Shown in pieces: positions 42,848 to 51,172 of a stretch of DNA of 64,000 nucleotides (position 1 is the first letter of the stretch; each line of letters starts with the position of its first letter). The stretch covers positions 1,612,001 through 1,676,000 of the forward strand of contig NZ_CP044523.1 in the NCBI RefSeq assembly GCF_008831545.1. Direction: 5' to 3'. The translations under genes and the position numbers were made by a program. This DNA is from Halorussus halophilus. Lineage in GTDB: Archaea; Halobacteriota; Halobacteria; Halobacteriales; Haladaptataceae. A model generated the notes under the pieces. The model was not told where the DNA came from and did not search any database. It saw only the letters and a list, made by a program, of their open reading frames with translations.

Positions 42848-43525
42848 CTACCTGAAGGTCACATAGTGACCGTCTGGGTCGCGCACGCGCACGTCATCGC
42901 CTCGCTCTTCGACAGCGCACGCTTGCTCGGCCACAGCCTCGGCGGCCGCTGTGGGGTCCTCGGTCTCGAATCCGATATCGACGTGGAGTCCGCCACGAGC
43001 GTCGGCGATTCCCAGTTGGGGTTCCCAGAGTTCGAGCGCTACCGGCCCGTCGAGGCGCACACGCGGCCGGTCGTCCCCGCGGTCCACGACCTCGAACCCG
43101 AGCGTGCAGTAGAACGACTCCGCACGCGCGAGGTCCTCGACTTCGAGGGCGATTTCGAACACCGACGTGATGTCCCCCTCGCCCGCGCCACAACCACCGA
43201 TTTCGACGCAGTTGCCGTCCGGGTCGTAGAAGTACAGCGAGCGCGACCCGCCGAAGTCGAACTCGGTCAACTCGAAGTCCTCGTCGAGTCGGTCGTACCA
43301 CGCGTCGTACTTCGACGGCGGCGTCGCGAGCGCGTAGTGGGTGTGGACGCCACCGCGCGGCACCGACGCCGGTCGTCTGAGCAGTAGGTCTGTCTCTCCG
43401 GCCGCGAGAACTACCTCGTCGTCGGTTTCGCCGACGACTGGCAGGTCGAGAGTCGTGGTGTAGAACTCTCGCGCGCGGTCGAGATACTTCGCTTCGAGCG
43501 CCAGCCAACGCAACCCCGAGAGCAT
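42848..43525 (-). CDS. VOC family protein, two vicinal-oxygen-chelate modules
   Basis: A 225-residue protein with two glyoxalase/dioxygenase-type modules: residues about 3-110 (LALEAKYLDRAREFYTTTLD, SLYFYDPDGNCVEIGG) and 118-225 (FEIALEVEDLARAESFYCTL, VRVRDPDGHYVTF). This matches catechol-dioxygenase-like or glyoxalase-like proteins with a paired fold. The start at 43525 is where similarity begins. Substrate unknown. Confidence 0.82.
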   Translation of the reverse strand: MLSGLRWLALEAKYLDRAREFYTTTLDLPVVGETDDEVVLAAGETDLLLRRPASVPRGGVHTHYALATPPSKYDAWYDRLDEDFELTEFDFGGSRSLYFYDPDGNCVEIGGCGAGEGDITSVFEIALEVEDLARAESFYCTLGFEVVDRGDDRPRVRLDGPVALELWEPQLGIADARGGLHVDIGFETEDPTAAAEAVAEQACAVEERGDDVRVRDPDGHYVTFR

Positions 43526-43604
43526 CGTGTCTACTTCGTGGGCCGTCCGCTTAAATTCTCGCGGGCCACTGGGGATTTTGTAGGCTCGGCCCGTAGTAAC
43601 TGCT

Positions 43605-44282
43605 ATGCCACTAAAACAGTCCCAACCGGCGACGGAGTTCGAGGAGATAGACCGCTGGGACCACGGCGTCGGTTGGCTAGCCCACCCCGACGAGACGATG
43701 CAACGAGCGAGCCACGCGCTCGAAGTAGACGGCAAGGTGTGGGTCGTAGACCCAGTAGACGCGCCGGAACTCGACGACCTGCTGGCGGAGTTCGGGACAG
43801 TCGAAGGTGTCGTCGTCCTGCTCAACCGCCACTTCCGCGACGCCGACGAAATCGCTCGTCGCCACGACGTCCCGGTGTACGTCCCCTCGTGGTTCGACCG
43901 CGTGCAGGAGATGCGCGCGCCGCTGAAACGCTTCGACGGAACGCTGCCCGAGACCGACTATCGCGTCGTCAAGGTCTTCGACTCGTTCGGGTGGGAAGAG
44001 GCCGCACTGTACGACGACGAGTCTGGAACGCTCGTGGTCCCCGAAGCCATCGGCAGTGCCCCGTACTTCACCACCGAAAGCGAACGCTTAGGCGTCCATC
44101 CGATGCTCAGACCGATACCACCGAAGGCACTGCGCGGCCTCCGACCGGAGCGCATCGTGGTCGGCCACGGTGCCGGCGTGGCTGATGACGCCGCATCGGT
44201 ACTCACGGCGACGCTTCGCGGTGCGCGGCGACGAACACCGAAACTATTCGCTCGAAACATTCGGCTGTTCTTAACTGATTGA
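43605..44282 (+). CDS. Degenerate metallo-beta-lactamase-like protein
   Basis: A 225-residue protein whose pattern (ALEVDGKVWVVDPVDAPELDDLL, VVVLLNRHFRDADEIARRHD, PVYVPSW, VVGHGAG) follows the MBL fold. The HxHxDH motif is reduced to NRHFRDAD, so canonical zinc binding is doubtful. It is transcribed from its own promoter, divergently from the VOC gene, and lies just before the second CHAT gene. Function unknown. Confidence 0.65.
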   Translation: MPLKQSQPATEFEEIDRWDHGVGWLAHPDETMQRASHALEVDGKVWVVDPVDAPELDDLLAEFGTVEGVVVLLNRHFRDADEIARRHDVPVYVPSWFDRVQEMRAPLKRFDGTLPETDYRVVKVFDSFGWEEAALYDDESGTLVVPEAIGSAPYFTTESERLGVHPMLRPIPPKALRGLRPERIVVGHGAGVADDAASVLTATLRGARRRTPKLFARNIRLFLTD

Positions 44283-44342
44283 TACACAGTCGAGTCAATT
44301 AATTAGCGATAAATTTTTATTTTTACTATCTTAACTATGGGT

Positions 44343-44396
44343 ATGCGAGTTGCTCGACGAACAAACTCTGATAGCTGTTCGGGGGGTCTCCCGTGA
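44343..44396 (+). CDS. Possible 17-codon upstream ORF coupled to CHAT copy 2
   Basis: ATG at 44343 opens a frame (MRVARRTNSDSCSGGLP) whose TGA overlaps the GTG start of CHAT copy 2 (GTGA), the same arrangement seen before ilvB. A TATA-rich segment just upstream (44308-44330) would put the ATG near the 5' end. Translation is unproven. Confidence 0.3.
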   Translation: MRVARRTNSDSCSGGLP

Positions 44397-46462
44397 CGCT
44401 GTCGTTCCGTTCGACGGCCGAACCGACAGGTATCGAAATTCGCGATCACGTCGAGCAGCGGGTGTACGAACTCTCGACAGCGAGCGACGTCTCGCCGAGT
44501 TCCGTCTCCACCGAGCGGTTCCTGTTTCCCGTAGACGACGCCGTCTCGATTCGGACGGACGCGATTTCGCTCCCCCAAATCGTGGCGACGTATCTTCGCG
44601 ACAGTGACGGCACCATGCGCGCGGAAATCCTGGATGGGACCCAAGAAGTGTTCCCCAACGGCAAGTACTACGTCGAACTGTGCGCCCCGATGAAACTCTA
44701 TCTCGCCGTCGAAGGTCCCATCTCGGTGTCGGCGACTGCTGAGCGATTCCGATTCGAGTTCGATTCCGAAGCCGAAGTGCTAATCGGCGCACGCTCTCAC
44801 CACGAGCGACCGGCCGCAACCGTCACGACCACGAGGGACCCGACGGACGTGATGACTGCTATCTCGGCGTTCTCGTCGGCACTGAAGACGACGAGTCCCG
44901 AGCGCAGTTTCCCGACGCTCCGGGGGCATCCGCCGCAGATAGAACTCGGCGAGGAACTCCACGTTCCCGACGAGTTGGAGATACCCGAGACGGACGTTCG
45001 AATCGAAGTTCCGCCGACGCTGAGTGCACTCTACGTCGTCGCTCCGCTCGCGTTCTACCTCGGGGCCGAACTCGCACCGGGACAGAGACCGCGAATCGTC
45101 ACCGACAGCGGGTTCACGTACGACCTCGAAGGCCCACTCGGGTACGAGCAGACGGTAGAACGCGTCCTCAAACAGACGTTCTTCTTCGACTGTCTCGTCC
45201 GGACGGAGGGTCTCTACGAGGTCGACCTCCACGAACGGCGAGCGGTCGAACCGCTCGTGGACTTGGACTTCGAAGCGTTGTACGACTCGACCATCGGCGA
45301 GCAGTTGGAGGGGTACCTCTCCGTCGAGTTCGAAACTATCGAGGAGTACCTTCCGAAGTGGAAGTTGACGACGCACGTCGAACCGACGAGCGACAACGTC
45401 GAGTCGCTTCCGTTCGTGGTCAACGACCTCGCAGTCGTTCGGACGCCGAAAGCACACGAGCAATCCCCACAGGTGCAGGCACAACCTGCAACGACTGGCG
45501 AGTTCGTTCGGGACGGGGACTTCACCCGTAGTGCAGCGGAGTCGAGCGGCGAGATGCCACTCGTTCACCCTGAACGTACCGACTCGGTCGAACAGGCGTG
45601 GCTCGGTGACCACGCGCCCAAGGACGCGAGCAAGGTGACCGCCAAGGCGTTCCGAAATCGCATTTCGAGAGACGTTTCCGAGGGCACGACAGAAATCACG
45701 GTCGTCTGTAACGATACCGAGATGGGCGAAGAGAGCGACCTCGCCACCGAAGTGTACGGTTCTCGGGCGGAACTCCCGTTCGAGGTAACGGTCCATCGTA
45801 ATCTTTCGACCGACGAGCTTCGAGAAGTCTTGCAATCGGAGACTGCGTTCCTGCACTACATCGGTCACATCGGCGAAGACGGTTTCGAATGTGCCGACGG
45901 CACGCTCGACGCGACGACGGTGGAGTCGGTCGGAGTCGAGGCGTTCCTGCTCAACGCGTGTAGCTCCTACGAACAAGGGCTTGCTCTCGTCGATGCAGGG
46001 AGTGTCGGTGGCGTCGTGACGCTGTCAGACGTCATCAACAGCGGCGCGGTTCGGGTTGGCAAGACGATGATTCGCTTGTTGAACCGTGGATTTCCGCTCC
46101 GTGCCGCATTGACGATTGCACGGGGCCGAAGCATCGTCGGTGACCAGTACATAGTAGTGGGCGACGGGAACGTAGACGTAGTGCAGACGGAGAGCGGTCT
46201 CGCCGCACTATACGAAATCGAGCGCGACGGAGAGGAGTTCTTAGTAACTCATCGAAGCTATACGCCGAGTACTGCGGGATTAGGTGGCTTCTTCTCACCA
46301 GAATTCGTGGAAAACAGGACGTGCTACCTGAACTCGGGAGTTCACGGTCCGTTTTCGCTCACGCGCGACGAATTGAGTATGATGCTCTTACTAGAGAATC
46401 TGCCGCTCGTAATCGATGGTCAGTTCACTTGGAGCGAGTCGCTTGACTTAGGTTCGCTGTAG
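44393..46462 (+). CDS. CHAT-domain (caspase-like) protein, copy 2
   Basis: A 689-residue paralogue of the protein at 40070, alignable from the first residues (TGIEIRDHVEQRVYEL against TGLQIADPIENARFAL). The CHAT motifs are conserved: FLHYIGHIGEDG (His488, His492) and FLLNACSSYEQGLALVDAG (Cys523), with the same spacing as in copy 1. Between about 345 and 400 the acidic linker differs in sequence and length. It starts at a GTG behind an AT-rich promoter (gataaatttttatttttact) and has no DUF7504-like gene directly upstream. A paralogous micropeptide gene converges on its end. Likely a cysteine protease, by family. Confidence 0.8.
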   Translation: MTLSFRSTAEPTGIEIRDHVEQRVYELSTASDVSPSSVSTERFLFPVDDAVSIRTDAISLPQIVATYLRDSDGTMRAEILDGTQEVFPNGKYYVELCAPMKLYLAVEGPISVSATAERFRFEFDSEAEVLIGARSHHERPAATVTTTRDPTDVMTAISAFSSALKTTSPERSFPTLRGHPPQIELGEELHVPDELEIPETDVRIEVPPTLSALYVVAPLAFYLGAELAPGQRPRIVTDSGFTYDLEGPLGYEQTVERVLKQTFFFDCLVRTEGLYEVDLHERRAVEPLVDLDFEALYDSTIGEQLEGYLSVEFETIEEYLPKWKLTTHVEPTSDNVESLPFVVNDLAVVRTPKAHEQSPQVQAQPATTGEFVRDGDFTRSAAESSGEMPLVHPERTDSVEQAWLGDHAPKDASKVTAKAFRNRISRDVSEGTTEITVVCNDTEMGEESDLATEVYGSRAELPFEVTVHRNLSTDELREVLQSETAFLHYIGHIGEDGFECADGTLDATTVESVGVEAFLLNACSSYEQGLALVDAGSVGGVVTLSDVINSGAVRVGKTMIRLLNRGFPLRAALTIARGRSIVGDQYIVVGDGNVDVVQTESGLAALYEIERDGEEFLVTHRSYTPSTAGLGGFFSPEFVENRTCYLNSGVHGPFSLTRDELSMMLLLENLPLVIDGQFTWSESLDLGSL

Positions 46463-46472
46463 CGCTAGACTT

Positions 46473-46607
46473 TCACGGTCCGTGAGTGACCAGAGCGTGA
46501 GCCGCAGTCGTGTTCCCTGCTTGTGTCAGTAGCAACAGCATCGTAAATAGCACGCCCATCATTCGCGGGTTCTCTCGGAGATACGTCGTGAGGTTGCCTT
46601 CTTGCAT
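46473..46607 (-). CDS. 44-residue hydrophobic micropeptide downstream of CHAT copy 2 (DUF7503-like)
   Basis: Read directly on the minus strand: ATG at 46607, TGA ending at 46473, 10 bases from the CHAT copy 2 stop. The peptide shares YLRENP, MGVLF, LLL and AGN with the peptide at 42189 and ends THGP. It has one hydrophobic stretch (MMGVLFTMLLLLTQAG) able to span or insert in a membrane. A TATA box (tttatatttg on the minus strand, 46632-46641) lies 25-34 bases before the ATG. I believe the family is DUF7503. Confidence 0.82.
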   Translation of the reverse strand: MQEGNLTTYLRENPRMMGVLFTMLLLLTQAGNTTAAHALVTHGP

Positions 46608-46789
46608 GACAACTGTTGCTTATGCCCACACAAATATAAAGTTTTTTACAATATTTTAGACATAATACTGTCAGAAACGGACTTACGGTCTGGTACGATC
46701 TCCTATATTATAATTCATTACGTAGTGGGATAGCTGTTTGACAGTCGAAGGGGCGATGACGTTAAAGCCAGACGGACCCAAGAACAGTC

Positions 46790-47203
46790 GTGGTCTACGT
46801 CACTCGCGGGCTCGTCGAGGCGTTGCTCGAACTCGCCGCAGAAGCAGAACCCGAGTCGTTGACTGTCTCGTTGGCTGTGACTTCTGCCGACGAGTTAGAC
46901 GGCGACGTAGACGTTCCCGCTGGCGTGCCCGTGTTTACGCACTTCTACCCGCCGGACACTGGCGGTTCCATAACCGCGGTGTTCGGTATGGACCTCTCTA
47001 TCCCTGCCAGACAAACGCAGGGACGGTTCATCACACATCCCGATGGTAATCTAGGTATCGACCGGACCGACGACCTCCACGAAGCGATGCTGGTAGCGGT
47101 GCCGCCGTGGGACGAGTCCTCTCTAGCGGCGTTCGACCGGTCAGGGCGTCGCCAATCGTTGGAAATCGTAGACGCGGAACCGCCGACAGAATCGCTGGTC
47201 TGA
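46790..47203 (+). CDS. Conserved haloarchaeal hypothetical protein
   Basis: A 137-residue protein starting at a GTG (MVYVTRGLVEALLELAAEAE). It contains VFTHFYPPDTGGSITAVFGM, QGRFITHPDG and VAVPPWDESSLAAFDRSG. The pattern appears conserved in haloarchaea, but I cannot name the family and see no intact metal or catalytic motif. It is the first gene after the second CHAT cassette. Confidence 0.7.
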   Translation: MVYVTRGLVEALLELAAEAEPESLTVSLAVTSADELDGDVDVPAGVPVFTHFYPPDTGGSITAVFGMDLSIPARQTQGRFITHPDGNLGIDRTDDLHEAMLVAVPPWDESSLAAFDRSGRRQSLEIVDAEPPTESLV

Positions 47204-47204
47204 G

Positions 47205-47414
47205 CTATTCTAGATAGCCGAGTTCGCGCAACTGGCCCGTAATCTCGTCGAACTCCGCTTCGGTGAGCGTGCCTTCTTTCTGGTGTTGGATGACGATACT
47301 ACGGAGCAGAAAGCGTACGAGGTCGCTCGTACTGGAGAAACTCGTTCCTTCGATGGTCTCGTCCACGCGGTCGGCGAGGTCCTTCGGAATCGACACCGTC
47401 GTGTACTCCGTCAT
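47205..47414 (-). CDS. Ribbon-helix-helix DNA-binding protein
   Basis: A 69-residue protein with a CopG/MetJ-type fold: strand YTTVSIPKDLADRVDETI followed by SSTSDLVRFLLRSIVI. A charged C-terminal helix continues to residue 69. Such proteins are dimeric repressors or antitoxins; no toxin gene is adjacent. It converges on the gene at 46790 with a 1-base gap. Confidence 0.82.
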   Translation of the reverse strand: MTEYTTVSIPKDLADRVDETIEGTSFSSTSDLVRFLLRSIVIQHQKEGTLTEAEFDEITGQLRELGYLE

Positions 47415-47477
47415 AGTTGGAGATGGGACGCCCCACGGGATAGATGTTGTGCCCTCGCCGATACCAAGACGAGCGAC

Positions 47478-48071
47478 CTATCGTTCGAACAGAAGCGCGT
47501 AGTGATACGGCGGTAACTCGACCTGTCGTTGCAAGGTAAAGTCCGCCGCTTCGAGGACTGCCGACTCGGTCTCCTCGGGAGTCATCCGGAGGTCAGTCGG
47601 TGGTCCTCGCGGACTTCCTGCGACGGTCGTAGCCTCGCGGGGCATATCGTGCCAGTTGACGACGGCGAATCGCCCGCCCGAATCGAGCGAGTCGAACGCT
47701 TGCTCTACGAGTCCGGCGGTGTTGCCGACGCCGTGGAACACGTTCGCCAACAGGACGAAATCGACCGTCTCCGGGAGGTGTCGAGCGAGCGACCGAGCGT
47801 CACCGACAATCGGTTCGACATTCTCGACGTCTTGTAGGTCCGCGAGAGACGTGAGTTCGTCGGCGAGCGTCTCGTCCAGTTCGAGTGCGTACACTGGTTC
47901 GGGGGCTGTAATCCGTGCCGCAGGAAGTGCGAAATAGCCGTTGCCACACCCGACTTCGGCGACGGTCGTTCCGGAACTGATTCCAAGTTCTCGGAGCGTT
48001 TCACTCGGGGCTGGCCACAGTTTTCCCCACCAGTCCCAGTCCGGCAAGCCAGTGTTTTGGAACTTTCCCAT
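47478..48071 (-). CDS. Class I SAM-dependent methyltransferase
   Basis: A 197-residue Rossmann-type methyltransferase. Motif I is TVAEVGCGNGYFALPAA (about 36-52), an acidic residue follows in ALELDETLADEL, and motif IV is FVLLANVFHGVG (about 109). It also contains AVVNWHDMPREAT. The substrate is not predictable. It is a single gene. Confidence 0.85.
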   Translation of the reverse strand: MGKFQNTGLPDWDWWGKLWPAPSETLRELGISSGTTVAEVGCGNGYFALPAARITAPEPVYALELDETLADELTSLADLQDVENVEPIVGDARSLARHLPETVDFVLLANVFHGVGNTAGLVEQAFDSLDSGGRFAVVNWHDMPREATTVAGSPRGPPTDLRMTPEETESAVLEAADFTLQRQVELPPYHYALLFER

Positions 48072-48137
48072 TACTCTAAACGAGTGAACTCTGCTGGAAG
48101 TACCTTTCCATCGTCCTACTGTCTTCCTGCACTACGC

Positions 48138-48413
48138 TTACATCCCCATGTCGGCCGCGTCGTCCGGCACGGGGAGGTCGTTCGGGGCGACCCCGAGCAG
48201 TTCGGCGGCGTGGTCGAGCGCCATGTCGAACCCGTAGTAGCGTTCGAGTTCGTCGGCGTCTGCGCTCGGTCGTACTTTCAGCATCGCGTAGCCCTCGACG
48301 TTCTGGGCGATGGCGGCCGTCGCGCCGCCGCTCTCGAATTCGAGGACGCGTTCGGTTTCGGTCTCGTGATAGCGGGCGGTGACTCCATTCGCGGTGGCCT
48401 CGCTGTCGGTCAT
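48138..48413 (-). CDS. Conserved haloarchaeal protein (DUF7111-like)
   Basis: A 91-residue protein with RYHETETERVLEFESGGATA, AQNVEGYAMLKVRPSADADE and LDHAAELLGVAPNDLPVP. I believe this is the DUF7111 family. It is small, acidic and without membrane segments. It lies between a methyltransferase and a VOC gene on the same strand, with gaps of about 57-66 bases. Function unknown. Confidence 0.7.
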   Translation of the reverse strand: MTDSEATANGVTARYHETETERVLEFESGGATAAIAQNVEGYAMLKVRPSADADELERYYGFDMALDHAAELLGVAPNDLPVPDDAADMGM

Positions 48414-48470
48414 GCGCGAGGCTTCGAGTCGGCGATAGTCGAAGCTACCGGTTTGCTCTCTCGGTCTGGC

Positions 48471-48872
48471 CTACCCTTCGGAGGGTTCCAGCAGGTCGAA
48501 GACGTTGCCGTAGCAGTCTTCGAACGTCACTTCGATACCCCACGGTACCTCCGACGGTTCGCCGTGGAACTCGACGCCGCGCTCGCGCAGGGTCTCGTAC
48601 GTCTCGCGACAGTCGTCGGTCGTGAGGACGTACAGCACGTGGTCGCCGACCTGCGACCCGACTCGCTCGCGCTTCTCGTCGGTATCGGCCTCGACGAGCG
48701 CGAACTGTGGGAACTCCTCGTCGGCGGTCGGCGAGACGGTGACCCACCGGCCACCCTCGGGCATTTCTTCATCCTCCCGTTTCTCGAAGTCGAGCGTCTC
48801 GACGTAGAAGTCCAGTGCTTCGTCGTAGTCGTCTACCAATATGGTCGCGTGCGTGAGGCCCGTGAAACTCAT
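48471..48872 (-). CDS. VOC family protein, single module
   Basis: A 133-residue glyoxalase-like protein with GLTHATILVDDYDEALDFYV at the start and VTFEDCYGNVFDLLEP at the end, the two halves of the vicinal-oxygen-chelate fold. The metal-ligand positions (His near 7 and Glu near the end) are present. The ATG at 48872 is divergent from the PadR-like gene, with a shared region of about 106 bases, so that regulator may control it. Substrate unknown. Confidence 0.85.
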   Translation of the reverse strand: MSFTGLTHATILVDDYDEALDFYVETLDFEKREDEEMPEGGRWVTVSPTADEEFPQFALVEADTDEKRERVGSQVGDHVLYVLTTDDCRETYETLRERGVEFHGEPSEVPWGIEVTFEDCYGNVFDLLEPSEG

Positions 48873-48978
48873 GTTTCGAGTGGACGCGCGTGCGGAGAAG
48901 GTAAAAATCCGACCCACGTCCGGAGCGAAACTGAACCGGACCGAAAGAGACGACTTCCCTCCGAACTTCGCCACGACC

Positions 48979-49254
48979 ATGACGAAGTGGCTCCAGAGCG
49001 GTCGTCGCCGCGACCTCTGTGCCCTGTTGTACGACAGTGGTCCGCTTCGGGGGCAGAAGTTGAAGACGACCCTCGAAGCACACTACGAGACGCATATCGA
49101 CTCCCAGTCGTTCTACGCGGGGTTGGATTCGTTAGTGGAGAAAGGATTCGTGGAAAGGAGGACGGAAGGCATCTACGACGCCTACGCGCTGACGGAAGCG
49201 GGCGAGCGACGCGTCGAGGAGCATTTCGAGTGGTTGCGCGAGAAGATGGAGTGA
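48979..49254 (+). CDS. PadR-family winged-helix regulator
   Basis: A 91-residue winged-helix protein: RRRDLCALLYDSGPLRGQKL, IDSQSFYAGLDSLVEKGFVE, then the wing YDAYALTEAGERRVEEHFEW. This matches the PadR/phenolic-acid regulator type in its short haloarchaeal form. The start at 48979 leaves room for a promoter (ggtaaaaatcc) between it and the divergent VOC gene, its likely target. Confidence 0.83.
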   Translation: MTKWLQSGRRRDLCALLYDSGPLRGQKLKTTLEAHYETHIDSQSFYAGLDSLVEKGFVERRTEGIYDAYALTEAGERRVEEHFEWLREKME

Positions 49255-49281
49255 CAGGAAAGGACTCAGGGGGTAGTTCGA

Positions 49282-50424
49282 CTATTCGAGTAACTCGTTC
49301 GCAATCGTGTTCCGCAGGACTTCGCTGGTGCCCTCGTAAATCTCGTTGAGCTTGGCGTCTCGGTAGTATCGTTCAGCGTCGAAGTCAGTGGTGTAACCGT
49401 AGCCGCCGTGAATCTGGATGCCTTCGTTGGCGACTTCTCGGGAGATTTCCGAAGCGTAGAGTTTGGCTTGGGCGGCGTTCTTGATGAAGTCCTCGCCGCG
49501 AATCTTCTTGTCGGCGGCGCGGTGCATCAGCATCTTCGCGGCTTGAACCTTGGTGTCCATGTCGGCGAGTTTGTGCTGGATGGTCTGGAACTCGCTGATA
49601 GGCTGGTCGAACTGCTCGCGGTCTTGGGAGTACTCCAGCGCGTCGTCCAGCGCGGCGCGCGCGAGGCCGATGGAGCGCGCGGCGATGGTGATGCGGCCGC
49701 CGTTGAGCGTCTTCAGCGCGTGGACGAAGCCACGCCCCTCGTTGCCGAGCAGACGGTCTTCGGGGATGCGCATGTCGTCGAAACGCAGTTCTGCGGTGGG
49801 ACAGCCCTTGTCGCCGAGTTTCTTCTCCGTGCCTTCGACGTGGAAGCCGTCGTCCTCTTCGGGTCGGACGACGAACGAGGAGATACCCTTGTTGCCAGCG
49901 TCGGGGTCTGTCTTGGCGAAGACGGTCACCGTGTCCGCGACGGAGCCGTTCGAAATCCAGAGCTTGCCCCCATTGATGACGTACTCGTCGCCGTCTTTCT
50001 CCGCAGTCGTATCCATCGCCGGAACGTCGCTCCCTGCGCCCGGCTCAGAGAGCGCGAACGCGCCGATGTCGTCGCCCTGGTTGAGCGGCGTGAGGTACTC
50101 CTGCTTCTGCTCCTCGTCGCCAAACTCGTAGAGCATGTTGCCCGCGAGGCTGGTGTGGGCCGCGACGATGGTGCCGAGGCCGCCCGAACCGCGCGAAATC
50201 TCTTCGAGACCGATGGCGTAGGAGTGGTAGTCCAGTCCCGCACCGCCGTACTCTTCGGGGAACGGCATGCCCATCAGGCCGAGGTCGGCCATCTCGTCTA
50301 CGAGGTCCGCAGGGAACTCGTCTGATTCGTCGATTTCGGCCGCTCGCGGCTTGATTTCCTCGTCGGTGAACTCCGCGACCATGTCGCGAATCTGTTTCTG
50401 CTCGGCGGAGAGGGTGAAGTCCAT
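49282..50424 (-). CDS. Acyl-CoA dehydrogenase
   Basis: A 380-residue FAD flavoenzyme of fatty-acid or branched-chain acyl-CoA oxidation. ALSEPGAGSDVPAM (about 126), VINGGKLWISNGSVAD (about 150), the FAD-contacting RITIAARSIGLARAAL (about 243), and the catalytic Glu in LNEIYEGTSEVLRNTIA (about 363) are all present. The ATG at 50424 gives the normal length. The longer reading upstream enters a structured intergenic region and is spurious. Confidence 0.93.
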   Translation of the reverse strand: MDFTLSAEQKQIRDMVAEFTDEEIKPRAAEIDESDEFPADLVDEMADLGLMGMPFPEEYGGAGLDYHSYAIGLEEISRGSGGLGTIVAAHTSLAGNMLYEFGDEEQKQEYLTPLNQGDDIGAFALSEPGAGSDVPAMDTTAEKDGDEYVINGGKLWISNGSVADTVTVFAKTDPDAGNKGISSFVVRPEEDDGFHVEGTEKKLGDKGCPTAELRFDDMRIPEDRLLGNEGRGFVHALKTLNGGRITIAARSIGLARAALDDALEYSQDREQFDQPISEFQTIQHKLADMDTKVQAAKMLMHRAADKKIRGEDFIKNAAQAKLYASEISREVANEGIQIHGGYGYTTDFDAERYYRDAKLNEIYEGTSEVLRNTIANELLE

Positions 50425-50694
50425 GCGCAAAACTTGCGCGAGTTGGGCCTTTAGTTTTCCCTTATTACGAGGGGCGGGAGAGACACGGAGTGTCTCGACT
50501 GGTCCTCGATGGAGAGCGACGAAGCCGCGGAGCATGGGCACTGAGTGATAGGGAAGCGGCCCTCAAAGCGGGGCGCGAGACGCGAGCGACGTAGCCGCCA
50601 GAGAGGTATAGGGAAACGAGAAATTTGTCTCACTACGTTCGACAAACCGCCGCCAGACCGGATTTCCGGCGAGGTTCGCAAACCTTCGGTTTGC
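50425..50694. other. Intergenic region with several inverted repeats
   Basis: This gap of 270 bases contains gagacac/gtgtctc (7-base stem with 3-base loop, about 50478-50494) and gcaaacc/ggtttgc (50678-50694, 3-base loop). The second begins right at the end of the HTH gene at 50695. No credible gene is present. The hairpins may be terminators or repeat-element debris. Confidence 0.5.
50678..50694 (-). terminator. Hairpin immediately after the HTH gene
   Basis: gcaaacc-ttc-ggtttgc is a perfect 7-base stem directly abutting the stop of the minus-strand HTH gene that ends at 50695. There is no following T run, so its role as a terminator is uncertain. Confidence 0.35.
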
Positions 50695-51060
50695 TCACCA
50701 CGGCGAGCGCAGATGCACGTGAAACAGCTTCTCGCAGTTCTCCGCACCGCAGACCGGACAAGTCTCCGTTTCTTCCGCCTCGGCGCTCGACCCCCGAGCG
50801 ATTTCGGGGTCGGCCGCCGCGATGACTCGCGTTCCGGCGTGGCCGAGTTCGTAGCCACCCTTCGTCTCGCGGACGAAGTACGAACAGAGCTTCGTCAGGT
50901 GGTAGTTGAACTTTCCAGTGTCGCGGATGCCGACTGCTTCTCGAAGTTCCGTGAACGTGAGCGCATCGTCAGTCTCCGAGAGTTCCCGAAGGATGTCGGC
51001 GCGAATCTCGTTGCCGAGTACTTCGAGGGCGTCGGTCAACTCCTCCGACGAGTTCGACAT
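50695..51060 (-). CDS. ArsR-like winged-helix regulator with C-terminal Cys motif
   Basis: A 121-residue protein. Residues about 5-85 form an ArsR-type winged helix (LEVLGNEIRADILRELSE, FTELREAVGIRDTGKFNYHL). The end carries CPVCGAENCEKLFHVHLRSP, three Cys and two His in a short zinc-binding-like tail. Longer relatives continue with a second domain, so this one may be shortened; its stop sits at the edge of a hairpin. It is divergent from the MFS transporter gene, which it may regulate. Confidence 0.78.
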   Translation of the reverse strand: MSNSSEELTDALEVLGNEIRADILRELSETDDALTFTELREAVGIRDTGKFNYHLTKLCSYFVRETKGGYELGHAGTRVIAAADPEIARGSSAEAEETETCPVCGAENCEKLFHVHLRSPW

Positions 51061-51172
51061 ACTACAGGTTCGTCCGGTCGGGACTATCAATCCCGCGGAA
51101 TTTGTCGAGCAGATTAGAGAACTCCAGTTCGCCGAACGCTCAAGTCGCTCTCGGGAGTCGATTTCCGGTACG

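Noticed and set aside
48057-49349. Long plus-strand ORF of 430 codons
   Set aside because: It runs antisense across the DUF7111-like and VOC genes and has composition typical of antisense frames in GC-rich DNA.
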